From NCBI GenBank assembly GCA_016190255.1, contig JACPQX010000030.1, positions 1 to 34,514 of the forward strand: DNA of 34,514 nucleotides. The letters are read 5' to 3'. Below, piece after piece: positions 16,951 through 24,389 of this stretch. The stretch is from Candidatus Methylomirabilis oxygeniifera (GTDB taxonomy: Bacteria; Methylomirabilota; Methylomirabilia; Methylomirabilales; Methylomirabilaceae). A model generated the notes under the pieces. That model ran no database searches. It was not told the origin of the DNA and saw nothing but the letters and a program-made list of their open reading frames with translations. Made by a program: the position numbers and the translations under genes. Every line of letters starts with the position of its first letter. Position 1 is the first letter of the stretch.

Positions 16951-17727
16951 CTACTCCTTCGTCACAACGAAATGGGCCCTCCGGTTCCATTTCCAGGCTG
17001 ACTCGTCGTGCCCCAGCACGAAGGGTCGCTCCTTCCCGTAGCTGACGGTAGCTACCCGTTTGCCGTCGATCCCCGACGCCACCAGATAGTCTTTCGTCGC
17101 CTTGGCGCGTCGCTCTCCCAGACCCAGGTTATACTCGCTCGTGCCGCGCTCGTCGCAGTGACCTTCGATCGTGACCGAGCCTTGAGGATGTGCCTTCAGC
17201 CAGGTGACATCGTCGGCCAGAAGAGCCTTTGCATCCGGGCGGATCTGCGCATTATCGAAGTCAAAGAAAATGTCCTTAAGCGGCGACTCTTTGGCGTCTC
17301 GTTGCGCCACCTGCGCGACTGGTTCCTCGCGGGGGGGGGATGGCAGGGGCACGATCGCCTCGGTCCCCGGCGGGAGCGGGATAGAGGGCCCCGCCCCAAC
17401 CCCTGCTGTGGCACCTTCCTCCACAGGTGCTCCCGTCGTCGGACCACCTTTTGGTCTGTCCGGAGGAACGCTTGCTGGCCCTGCCGCGGTTCCGGGTCCG
17501 CCTGCAGTGGACCCGAGACCCGGTTGGGCGAGCGATTGCTCACCGGGCTGCTGGGCGAGCGGCCCGGCGGCCGTCGGCGGCGGAGAGGTGGCGACGACCT
17601 CCGGTCTTTTCGCGCAGGCCGATAAGAGCAGCAGAAAGCCGATCCCCGAATAGAGAATCGCCCGGGTTCCTGCTGCCGTGCAAGGGCATCTCCTGTGGGA
17701 AACCCCACTGGGTCGTTTGCTGTTCAT
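16951..17727 (-). CDS. pal: Peptidoglycan-associated lipoprotein (OmpA C-terminal domain)
   Basis: A 258-residue outer-membrane lipoprotein. The N-terminal hydrophobic segment ends in lipobox LLLSAC, giving a mature protein beginning at Cys38. A ~110-residue Pro/Gly/Ala-rich linker, unusually long for Pal, precedes the OmpA-like domain: IFFDFDNAQIRPDAKALL, VTIEGHCDERGTSEYNLGLGERRA and the C-terminal KWNRRAHFVVTK. NLGLGERRA and the GHCDERGT loop are the Pal peptidoglycan-binding motifs. Pal tethers the outer membrane to peptidoglycan with the Tol proteins, but no tol genes are in view. The ATG is preceded by AAAGGAGG. Confidence 0.9.
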   Translation of the reverse strand: MNSKRPSGVSHRRCPCTAAGTRAILYSGIGFLLLLSACAKRPEVVATSPPPTAAGPLAQQPGEQSLAQPGLGSTAGGPGTAAGPASVPPDRPKGGPTTGAPVEEGATAGVGAGPSIPLPPGTEAIVPLPSPPREEPVAQVAQRDAKESPLKDIFFDFDNAQIRPDAKALLADDVTWLKAHPQGSVTIEGHCDERGTSEYNLGLGERRAKATKDYLVASGIDGKRVATVSYGKERPFVLGHDESAWKWNRRAHFVVTKE

Positions 17728-17810
17728 AACAGCCTCCTTTGTGATCCGGTGACATCATCGTCACCCGCATCCCGGTTCTGCCGCCAGAGCGTGGGATGCG
17801 CACGTAATAG

Positions 17811-18287
17811 TCAGCTCCTTTCGTAGATTTGCTCCGCCAGGTAGTTTTCATACCCCAGCTCGCCGATCTTGTGGAGTTGCGTCTCGATCCAGTCAACATG
17901 GTGTTCCTCTTCCACGATGATATGCTCCAGCAGCTCCCGGCTTCCGGTGTCGCCGAGATCGGTGCAAAGTTTCACGCCGGGATTCAACACTTGCAGTGCG
18001 GCCATCTCCAACGCGAGGTCGTTCTCCAACTGCTGCTTGACGTTGTTGCCGATCACGATCCGATCATAGCTGGACATATTCGGGGTCCCGTCGAGGAACA
18101 GGATGCGATCGATGATCTTATCGGCGTGTTTCATCTCATCCATCGCCTCATCCCGGTTCGCCTTCGCCAGGACCTGATACCCCCAATTCTCACACATCTT
18201 GGCGTGCACGAAATACTGGTTGATCCCGGTTAATTCCTTTCGAAGCACCGCGTTCAACAGTTCTATCACTTGCGGATGTCCTTGCAT
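17811..18287 (-). CDS. bfr: Bacterioferritin
   Basis: A 158-residue iron-storage subunit that assembles as a 24-mer cage, oxidises Fe(II) and stores Fe(III) mineral. All dinuclear ferroxidase ligands fall at E. coli numbering: Glu18, Glu51, His54, Glu94, Glu127 and His130. Tyr25 is present, and the heme-ligating Met52 is conserved in DEMKHADK, so the protein should bind heme at subunit interfaces. The ATG has a perfect AAGGAGG 4-5 nt upstream. No bacterioferritin-associated ferredoxin gene is adjacent. It is probably transcribed on its own; the 83 nt between it and pal show no terminator I can recognise. Confidence 0.96.
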   Translation of the reverse strand: MQGHPQVIELLNAVLRKELTGINQYFVHAKMCENWGYQVLAKANRDEAMDEMKHADKIIDRILFLDGTPNMSSYDRIVIGNNVKQQLENDLALEMAALQVLNPGVKLCTDLGDTGSRELLEHIIVEEEHHVDWIETQLHKIGELGYENYLAEQIYERS

Positions 18288-18503
18288 ATGACCTCCTTAT
18301 CACTGAAAGAGAACACAGAACCATTGGGGCAATCTTGCGCGATGATGATCGAGCCATTCCGGGATTTCCCGTCGGTATCCTGCACTGTGTGAACGGGCGA
18401 CCCGAGGCGGGCAGGAACGGTTCGGCCAGCTCCCTCTCTGCTGTGTTCTCTATCACTTCATGGGCCGGACACGCAAGAGAATTGCAAGACGGACAAGTCG
18501 CCA

Positions 18504-19685
18504 TTAGCTGCCCAGCACGATGACGCTCGTCACAGCGCCGAGGCCACCCAGGTTGTGGACGAGGCCACGCGTGGCGCCCTTGACCTGCCGCTTGCCGGCG
18601 CGTCCGCGAAGCTGGTCTGTGATTTCCCCAATCATCCGCAGGCCGGTGGCGCCGATCGGGTGGCCGCACGACTTGAGGCCGCCACTGGTGTTGACGGGCA
18701 GTTCCCCTTCCAGCGACGAGACGCCTTTCTCAATGAACTGCCGCCCTTCACCCGTGGGGCAGAATCCAAGATCTTCGTAGGTCACCAACTCGGTGATGGT
18801 AAAGCAATCGTGAAGCTCGGCGACGTCGATCTCCTTGAGCGGATCCCTGATCCCGGCCTGCTCGTAGGCTTGCCGCGCGGCGTCTTTCGTGGCGCGGAAG
18901 GAGATGAAATCTGACTCGGGATCAAAGGCGAGTTCGTCACCCACCGGGTTCGCCAGACCTAGCCCCTTGACCAGGATCGGCTCCGTGTTGAACGTCGAGG
19001 CAAGATCGGGCCGGCAGATGACTGCCGCGGCCGCCCCGTCGGTTTGGGGGCAACAATCGTAGAGCCCTAGTGGGTCAGCGACCATCGGCGCCTTGAAGTA
19101 CTGCTCCAGCGTGATCTCTTTCTGGAAGTGAGCCTTGGGGTTCAGGCTGCCATGGCGGTGGTTCTTCATCGCCACCTTTGCCAGGGTCTCGCGACCGATC
19201 CCAAAGAGTTCGAAATAGCGCGTGGCGAACAGGGCGAACATCCCGGGCGCGGTGACCCCTTTGCCGTGGACCGGATGGCCGGTCTCGGCCAACTGACCCA
19301 CCAGGCTCTCGCGCGCCGTGACGTCTCGCATCTTCTCCGCGCCCACCACGAGCACGATATCATAGATGCCGGAGGCGACGGCGAAGCACGCGTTTCGGAA
19401 GGCGTCGGTTCCTGTGGCGCAGTAGTTGGCCACGCGGCTGATCGGGACATGATAGAGGCTCAGCGCGTCGGCCAATGAGGCGCCGGCGTTTCCCTGGTAG
19501 CCGCCGGAGTCGGGAAAGCACGTCCCGAGCCAGGCGGCCTGGATCTGGGATGGGGAGACGTTGGCATCCTCAAACGCCTCGTATGCAGCCTCCACGATCA
19601 AGTCCGGGTATCCCCGCTCGAAGTGCTCGCCGAACGGTGTCGCGCCGACACCGATAATTGCAACCTTGTCCCGGATGGTCATCAC
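18504..19685 (-). CDS. Thiolase family protein (SCP2-type acetyl-CoA acetyltransferase)
   Basis: A 393-residue thiolase of the SCP2/archaeal type. The acylated Cys is in NYCATGTDAFRNA, the HDCFTITE segment carries the His found in this subgroup, and CGHPIGATG supplies the second His. The GLVHNLGGLGAV ending is characteristic. These enzymes form or cleave beta-ketoacyl-CoA. In archaea and some bacteria they work in a complex with a DUF35 zinc-ribbon/OB protein and HMG-CoA synthase. The gene just upstream encodes such an HMGS-like/DUF35 fusion, so the two probably act together. The start is GTG 19685 or ATG 19682. Confidence 0.9.
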   Translation of the reverse strand: MMTIRDKVAIIGVGATPFGEHFERGYPDLIVEAAYEAFEDANVSPSQIQAAWLGTCFPDSGGYQGNAGASLADALSLYHVPISRVANYCATGTDAFRNACFAVASGIYDIVLVVGAEKMRDVTARESLVGQLAETGHPVHGKGVTAPGMFALFATRYFELFGIGRETLAKVAMKNHRHGSLNPKAHFQKEITLEQYFKAPMVADPLGLYDCCPQTDGAAAAVICRPDLASTFNTEPILVKGLGLANPVGDELAFDPESDFISFRATKDAARQAYEQAGIRDPLKEIDVAELHDCFTITELVTYEDLGFCPTGEGRQFIEKGVSSLEGELPVNTSGGLKSCGHPIGATGLRMIGEITDQLRGRAGKRQVKGATRGLVHNLGGLGAVTSVIVLGS

Positions 19686-19698
19686 TGGCCTCTTAAGC

Positions 19699-19779
19699 TG
19701 TCAGCCATCAGCGTTTAGCGTCAGCGTAGGGGCGCTGCTTGCTGCGCCCTTCTCGGGCAGGGCAAGCCCTGCCCCTACG
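19699..19779. repeat. Half heptamer array E (NNTCAGC type) joined to a GTAGGGGC hairpin repeat
   Basis: TGTCAGC CATCAGC GTTTAGC GTCAGCG (19699-19726) uses the same NNTCAGC heptamer as array A but has no inverted right arm. It runs directly into a second repeat, CGTAGGGGC...GCCCCTACG (19725-19779). Inside this are GGGCAGGGC-AA-GCCCTGCCC, a perfect 9-bp stem, and a smaller GGGCGC/GCGCCC hairpin. The pair fills the gap between the thiolase and HMGS-like genes. Confidence 0.8.
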
Positions 19780-19798
19780 ATGGCGGAACGCTTCCCAT

Positions 19799-21223
19799 TC
19801 ATAGATGACTCGGTTTGGCTTTCCAGAAGTAGTGCGCGTAGCCCTTCGACTCATGAAATATTCGGAGGGTGAGTTCCACTTCCATTCCGACCCGGAGCGT
19901 CTCCGGGTCGGAATCCGCCATCTGCGTGAACAGCCGACCCCCCCCGTCCAGATCGACCACCGCCATCGCTGTCAGCGGCTCCGGCCCCGGGTAGAGTCGG
20001 TCTTTGCTGAACGTGACAAGTCGGCCCCTGCGGCTGAGCTTGTGCGGCTCGAAGGCATCTTTAGTTTCACACCTCGGGCAGACTCGCCGCGCCGGGAAAA
20101 AGACCGCCCCGCACTTCGTGCACTTGACCCCGTACAGCCCCAGATTCTGCTTGCGCTCCCGCCACATCATGGTAAGAGAGCTGAACGGTTCAACCTCCCA
20201 TACGCTGTGCTGGCTCTTCACGAGACCCCGATACTTGAGATAGGTCTGATAGCTCGGAAGGGGTCGCCCGTGACCGATAAGGCTTCGCCGCGCCCGTAAA
20301 CGGTGCGCCTCGATGTTGTCGGTCACCGAGAGAAGAAGGGCGTCAGCCCCGCAGCCGTAACTCAAGACCATGATCAATTGACCAGGCTCAGCCTTCTCAA
20401 GACAGGTTGCCAACAGCAGCAGGGGCGCGGCGACTCCGGTGAAGCCGACGGAGAACAGGAGCGGGTCCTGGAGAAACAGAAGCGGAATGCCCGAGGCCTT
20501 GGCCAGGGCGGTGTAGCTGGGGAGGTCTGGCGCGGGGCACACCACCTTCGAGACCTGTTCGGGGCTGACCTTCGCCTTATCGAGCACGCCTCGCATCGCC
20601 TCCAGGCTGATCCGTTGATATCCGTAGGTGGAGGCAAACTTCTCGTCGTCGCTCTGGATGTAGAGGTTCCGGCTTTGCCGCCAGGTGCCTGGGAACTCTT
20701 CGGCGATGGAGTAGGCTGCTTCGACTGTGGCGAGCGCCTCGCCCTCTCCGACGAGAAAGGCGGCAGCCCCATCACCCATGAGCGCCTCGGCCATCTGTCC
20801 CGGCTCGGCCAACCGGCAGTCCGCAGCGGCCACGAGGATCGACCACGCAGGGCCGCCCTTGACCGCATCGAGAGCCGCTAGGAGCGCCGACGTCCCGGCC
20901 CGGAGCGACCCGGCAAAGTCCGCCGTCCGGATCTCGCGCGGCAGATCGGCGGCGGCGGCGATGACGGTCGCCGCCTGACGCTCGTGGTCCGGCGCGGTGG
21001 TAGAGGCGAAATAGAGACCGTCCGGGCGCTGTCCTTCGGGCTGGCCAAGGCAACGGAGGGACGCTTCGGCCGCCAGGGTCAAACTGTCCTCGTCGAAATT
21101 CGCGACGGCTCGCTGCCCGTCACCGTGAGGCGGGCCTGACGGCCGACCCCAGGCCCTGCCGATCTCGGCTCGGGTAAGGCGGTGGATCGGAACGTAGGCC
21201 GCGTAGTCCAGGATGCCGATCAC
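19799..21223 (-). CDS. HMG-CoA synthase-like protein fused to DUF35 (zinc ribbon + OB-fold), catalytic Cys missing
   Basis: A 474-residue fusion. Residues ~1-330 have the thiolase-fold pattern of HMG-CoA synthase/KAS III. Residues ~350-470 are a rubredoxin-like zinc ribbon (CTKCGAVFFPARRVCPRC) followed by a DUF35 OB-fold. In relatives the nucleophilic Cys sits in a motif like ACKAGT or ACYGGT; here the aligned segment reads SLRAGTSALL with CTC (Leu), so normal acyl transfer by this domain looks impossible. DUF35 proteins partner SCP2-type thiolases by shaping a shared CoA tunnel. The neighbouring thiolase gene suggests this fusion is an accessory or scaffold subunit. The GTG start has GGAG 8 nt upstream. 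Confidence 0.8.
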   Translation of the reverse strand: MIGILDYAAYVPIHRLTRAEIGRAWGRPSGPPHGDGQRAVANFDEDSLTLAAEASLRCLGQPEGQRPDGLYFASTTAPDHERQAATVIAAAADLPREIRTADFAGSLRAGTSALLAALDAVKGGPAWSILVAAADCRLAEPGQMAEALMGDGAAAFLVGEGEALATVEAAYSIAEEFPGTWRQSRNLYIQSDDEKFASTYGYQRISLEAMRGVLDKAKVSPEQVSKVVCPAPDLPSYTALAKASGIPLLFLQDPLLFSVGFTGVAAPLLLLATCLEKAEPGQLIMVLSYGCGADALLLSVTDNIEAHRLRARRSLIGHGRPLPSYQTYLKYRGLVKSQHSVWEVEPFSSLTMMWRERKQNLGLYGVKCTKCGAVFFPARRVCPRCETKDAFEPHKLSRRGRLVTFSKDRLYPGPEPLTAMAVVDLDGGGRLFTQMADSDPETLRVGMEVELTLRIFHESKGYAHYFWKAKPSHL

Positions 21224-21240
21224 GGTTCACTCCGCGGCCT

Positions 21241-23013
21241 TCAGATGCTGCGCAAAAAGTCTCGCGCCTCATCGTAGGCGGGATCGATCTCCAGGGCCCG
21301 CTTGGCGCAGCGAATGGCTCCGTTGCTATCTCCCAGCTCCTTCAGGCAGGCAGCCTTGTACAGCCAGGCCTCTTTGTAAATGCCGTCGTAGCGGAGGGCC
21401 TCATTAAAGCAAGAGATCGCGGCGGAATGCCGCTTCTGATGTAGCAAGCAGGTTCCCTTGCTATGCCATGCCTCCAGGAGTTTCTTTGGGTCTTTCATGT
21501 CTTTAATCGCCCGATCGAACAACTCGACGGCATAATCGAACTCCTGCATATGCATCAGGGCCTTGCCGTTGCTCAGGGCGATGTCGCCGTTGGAAGCGGC
21601 TGCGGGTCCGGGGACCTTCGGGGCGAGGGTGCCGGCGGCGGCGAGCCCGGTGAGCGTGAGGTATGAATCACCCTTCATAGAAAAGAACAGGTCCTCAGCG
21701 CTCGCCGCCTTCGCTGTGACCCTATACAGGTGACCTCTCACGCCCTTGTGGCGAAGCATTTCCTCGAAACGGCCGTCTTGCAGGTCGCTTGCATAGCGCA
21801 GCAGCAGGTCGGAGTAAAGCTTACCCAAATGCAGACTCCGGAGCCGCTCCTTCTCCTGGCTGGGCAGCAGGCGGCTCTCCAGCTCCTGCCACGCGGAGAG
21901 GAAATAGTCTGTCGGCGCAAATAAGGCGTGGGAGAGGGCAGAAGGAGAGACGGCCAGAAACTTTGGAAGCCAGGATCGATCTTCTTCTGAGAACTTTACG
22001 CGGAATCGTCCCTCGAGATGCTGGACCAGGCCGGCGACCAGCATTTGTACCGCAAAGTTCGACCGGAGGAACTTGAACCGTTGCGGGCCGTCAAGGAACT
22101 GGCGGGCCAGGCTCAGGAAGACAGTGAACTCAGGCTTGATGGAGTATCGGTCAAATCGCCAGCGAGGTTGACCGCCGGGCTCTGTGACGAGGAAGCCTTC
22201 GTACAGAAGCCCCTGCATGACCTCCCGGAGATCATTGAGGGGCTCTTTCGTCTCTCGCCAGAGGGACTCGAGGTTCTTCTGTCCGGACTCGGCAAGGGCG
22301 AGGAGGATCTTCTCCCTCGCCTGCAGGTCAAGAAAGCGCTTTCCCTTCAGAGAACTGTCCACACGCTTGATCGCCTGGGCAACGCGCCTGGAGACCGGCG
22401 ATCCGTAGGCGTCAAACACGGCGTACGCAGTACCTTTCTTGGCGGGGGCCAGGAAGACCCAATAGAACCTTCCTGCCACGAAGACCAGGCTTTGCGCGCC
22501 CAGGTCCGCCATGATCCGCGCCTCAATCGCATGGACGATCTGCTCCGGCGAGGAGACTAATTTGGCCCGCCGGAGCAGGGCGGATATCTTGTCAAAACCG
22601 AATAGATGATAGTCGCCACGGATAGCAGGATCGAGGCGGGAAAACCAGGACTTGGCGGTCTGCTGGAAGCCGGATGGGGCGAAGAAGACACCGGCGAGTT
22701 TTTTATCCCGCCGTCGTTCCTGGACGTAACGCCGGTGAACCCTCCGCAGTTCGTCCACGCGAATCTCGTGGGGGGCGGTTCGTCCGTGGCAATGCAGACG
22801 ATGAGACCCGGAACGATGGCGAGCTTTCAGGTCAATGGCGAGGGCGGTGGTGGAAAGCCTGGCACGGAAGTCGAAATAGCCGAGTTCGTCGAGCAGGTCT
22901 TCTGTCAACTGCCCGAGGGCAATCACCTTCTCTTTGTTGGAGCCAGCCAGGATCCTCATGCCCATCGCCTCAAGGGGCGATTTTGCCTTTGTCCTCGGCT
23001 GCTTCGGTGCCAC
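21241..23013 (-). CDS. Large TPR protein with an N-terminal nuclease-like domain (function unknown)
   Basis: A 590-residue protein that I do not recognise as a named family. The C-terminal ~120 residues contain three or four TPR helices pairs (ALMHMQEFDYAVELFDRAIK, LLHQKRHSAAISCFNEALRY, AACLKELGDSNGAIRCAKRALEIDP). The N-terminal ~130 residues have the helix-strand order of restriction-endonuclease-like folds (LTEDLLDELGYFDFR...AIDLKARH...VFFAPSGF). The expected ExK strand reads RLHCHGR, so if homologous it is probably not a nuclease. The middle is helical without a recognisable domain. A GTG start with AAGGAGG about 10 nt upstream is used. It ends 17 nt before the HMGS-like gene. Confidence 0.7.
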   Translation of the reverse strand: MAPKQPRTKAKSPLEAMGMRILAGSNKEKVIALGQLTEDLLDELGYFDFRARLSTTALAIDLKARHRSGSHRLHCHGRTAPHEIRVDELRRVHRRYVQERRRDKKLAGVFFAPSGFQQTAKSWFSRLDPAIRGDYHLFGFDKISALLRRAKLVSSPEQIVHAIEARIMADLGAQSLVFVAGRFYWVFLAPAKKGTAYAVFDAYGSPVSRRVAQAIKRVDSSLKGKRFLDLQAREKILLALAESGQKNLESLWRETKEPLNDLREVMQGLLYEGFLVTEPGGQPRWRFDRYSIKPEFTVFLSLARQFLDGPQRFKFLRSNFAVQMLVAGLVQHLEGRFRVKFSEEDRSWLPKFLAVSPSALSHALFAPTDYFLSAWQELESRLLPSQEKERLRSLHLGKLYSDLLLRYASDLQDGRFEEMLRHKGVRGHLYRVTAKAASAEDLFFSMKGDSYLTLTGLAAAGTLAPKVPGPAAASNGDIALSNGKALMHMQEFDYAVELFDRAIKDMKDPKKLLEAWHSKGTCLLHQKRHSAAISCFNEALRYDGIYKEAWLYKAACLKELGDSNGAIRCAKRALEIDPAYDEARDFLRSI

Positions 23014-23242
23014 CCGCTATAGTCCTCCTTACTGGATCGCGCCCAATGACAGGCGATTTCAAAGCCTTCCTAACATAGATAGGCGAAAAGGTCAAGCGCG
23101 AAGTTCGTTGCCCATGGCCTCTGGAGCAGCCACTTTGGTTGACAATTTCGGGGAAGTTATGGTACCGTCAGACGATCCTCAGCCCGAAAAGACATCAACA
23201 AAGTACATGAAGGACACGTTGTAAGTCATTATATTTACTGAT

Positions 23243-23638
23243 ATGAACGAGAAACCTCCTCCCCTTGCTCCTACAGATAGTTTAGGCGCTCTACTGAAGC
23301 GCCCAGACAGTTTACGGGCGATCGAGGCCGAAATTCGGCGGGAGAAGGCCGAGGCGCTGGGTCGGGCAGGCGAGCGGCTGGACGATGCCTTGGAAGCTCT
23401 CGAGGGCGCGCGGGTGGCGATCGCCGAAATCGAGTCGCGCCTTCGAGGTGGGACCGGCTCTGCTGAAGAGACAGCCTCGCTTTGGAAAGCATACGAGAGT
23501 TTGGCCGCCCGTCTGGCGGTTCTTCGTGGGCGAGCCGATCTCGCCTACCAGTATTTGATTATCCAAAGGGAAGCGGTCGGAGTGCGGTGTCACCTTGACG
23601 TGGAGCGATGTTATAAGATCCTGGACAGACTGGCATGA
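23243..23638 (+). CDS. Hypothetical helical protein upstream of moaD
   Basis: A 131-residue, charged, mostly helical protein. Residues ~20-75 have heptad-like spacing (IEAEIRREKAEALGRAGERLDDALEAL) suggesting a coiled coil, followed by a second helix pair. No signal peptide or membrane segment is visible and I do not recognise the family. Its TGA overlaps the moaD start as ATGA, so it is likely co-translated with moaDE, which argues that it is a real gene. The ATG has no clear Shine-Dalgarno. The 229-nt divergent gap upstream is comparatively AT-rich and includes TTGACA at 23139-23144, but I cannot identify a convincing -10 partner. Confidence 0.6.
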   Translation: MNEKPPPLAPTDSLGALLKRPDSLRAIEAEIRREKAEALGRAGERLDDALEALEGARVAIAEIESRLRGGTGSAEETASLWKAYESLAARLAVLRGRADLAYQYLIIQREAVGVRCHLDVERCYKILDRLA

Positions 23639-23889
23639 AGGTTAGAGTGAGGTGTTTCGCGACTGCTCGCGAGATTGTCGGCACCGGGGAGCTCGTCATT
23701 GACCTGCCGGAGGGCAGTACGCTGACCCAGCTATTCGATCAAATCCAGGGTCAATTCCCGCGGTTGCAGGGCCTGGCTGGTTCGCTCCTTTTCTCGGTGA
23801 ATCGAGAGTATGCCCCTTCTGACAGGAGGCTGGTGGCCGAGGACGAGGTGGCACTGATCCCGCCTGTTAGCGGAGGCACCCATGTTTGA
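23635..23889 (+). CDS. moaD: Molybdopterin synthase sulfur-carrier subunit MoaD
   Basis: An 84-residue ubiquitin-fold protein that carries sulfur as a C-terminal thiocarboxylate for conversion of cPMP to molybdopterin. The family end PPVSGG is present, but here the frame continues for three residues (GGTHV) before the stop, so the Gly-Gly carboxyl is not free. Family members normally end at GG. The GGA GGC codons also form the Shine-Dalgarno of moaE, and the two genes overlap by 8 nt. Start ATG overlaps the previous stop. No moaA, moaB or moaC is in the window. Confidence 0.92.
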   Translation: MKVRVRCFATAREIVGTGELVIDLPEGSTLTQLFDQIQGQFPRLQGLAGSLLFSVNREYAPSDRRLVAEDEVALIPPVSGGTHV

Positions 23890-24304
23890 CATCACCCACC
23901 AGCCGCTGTCGATCGAGCCTCTTGTGAGGGCGGTCACGCGGCCGAGCTCGGGCGCCGTGGCAAGCTTCCTTGGGGTGGTCAGGGAGCAGACGCGCGGGAG
24001 GCGGGTGCTGTACCTTGAGTACGAAGCCTACCGGGAGATGGCGATTCCGAAGATGCGAGAGATCGCCGACGAGATTCGCGGGAAGTGGAAGGTGGACGAG
24101 ATCGCCATGATCCACCGGATCGGACACCTGGAGATCGGCGAGGCGAGCGTGGCCATCGCCGTGTCTGCCCCGCATCGCCACCAGGCCCTTGCGGCCTGTG
24201 CCTACGCCATCGACCGCCTCAAGGAGATCGTCCCGATCTGGAAGAAGGAGGTGTGGATCGATGGCGAGGAGTGGGTCGGCCCGGGTACCTGCGAACACCA
24301 TTGA
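23882..24304 (+). CDS. moaE: Molybdopterin synthase catalytic subunit MoaE
   Basis: The large subunit of molybdopterin synthase, 140 residues. It contains the early SGAVASFLGVVREQTRG segment, the LEYEAYREMA strand, and the active-site region HRIGHLEIGE...APHRHQALAACAYAIDRLKEIVPIWKKE, with the Arg and the two catalytic-site lysines in place. It pairs with the MoaD encoded just before it (8-nt overlap, ATG placed 5 nt after GGAGG). Its stop codon TGA is contributed by the first unit (TTGACGG) of heptamer array C. Confidence 0.94.
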   Translation: MFDITHQPLSIEPLVRAVTRPSSGAVASFLGVVREQTRGRRVLYLEYEAYREMAIPKMREIADEIRGKWKVDEIAMIHRIGHLEIGEASVAIAVSAPHRHQALAACAYAIDRLKEIVPIWKKEVWIDGEEWVGPGTCEHH

Positions 24305-24386
24305 CGGTTGACGGTTTACTGTTGACGGTTGACAGCTATGTTCAGGAATTCATCTTCCGTGAACCGTGAACTGTCAACCGTGAACG
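24301..24386. repeat. Inverted heptamer array C (NGTTNAC type)
   Basis: The left arm is TTGACGG TTGACGG TTTACTG TTGACGG TTGACAG. The right arm is GTGAACC GTGAACT GTCAACC GTGAACG, whose reverse complement reads CGTTCAC GGTTGAC AGTTCAC GGTTCAC. The array sits between two convergent genes. It begins inside the moaE stop codon and ends 3 nt from the fadE stop codon, occupying the whole gap. It could act as a two-way hairpin terminator, although no T-tract is seen. Confidence 0.88.
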
Positions 24387-24389
24387 CCT

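Noticed and set aside
18190-18505. Possible small gene starting at ATG 18505 (TAATG overlap with the thiolase stop), MATCPSCNSLACPAHEV
   Set aside because: The CPSC...C start and the coupled start codon are suggestive, but the frame overlaps the start and ribosome-binding site of bfr by about 100 nt, has no good Shine-Dalgarno, and its composition is unlike a folded protein.
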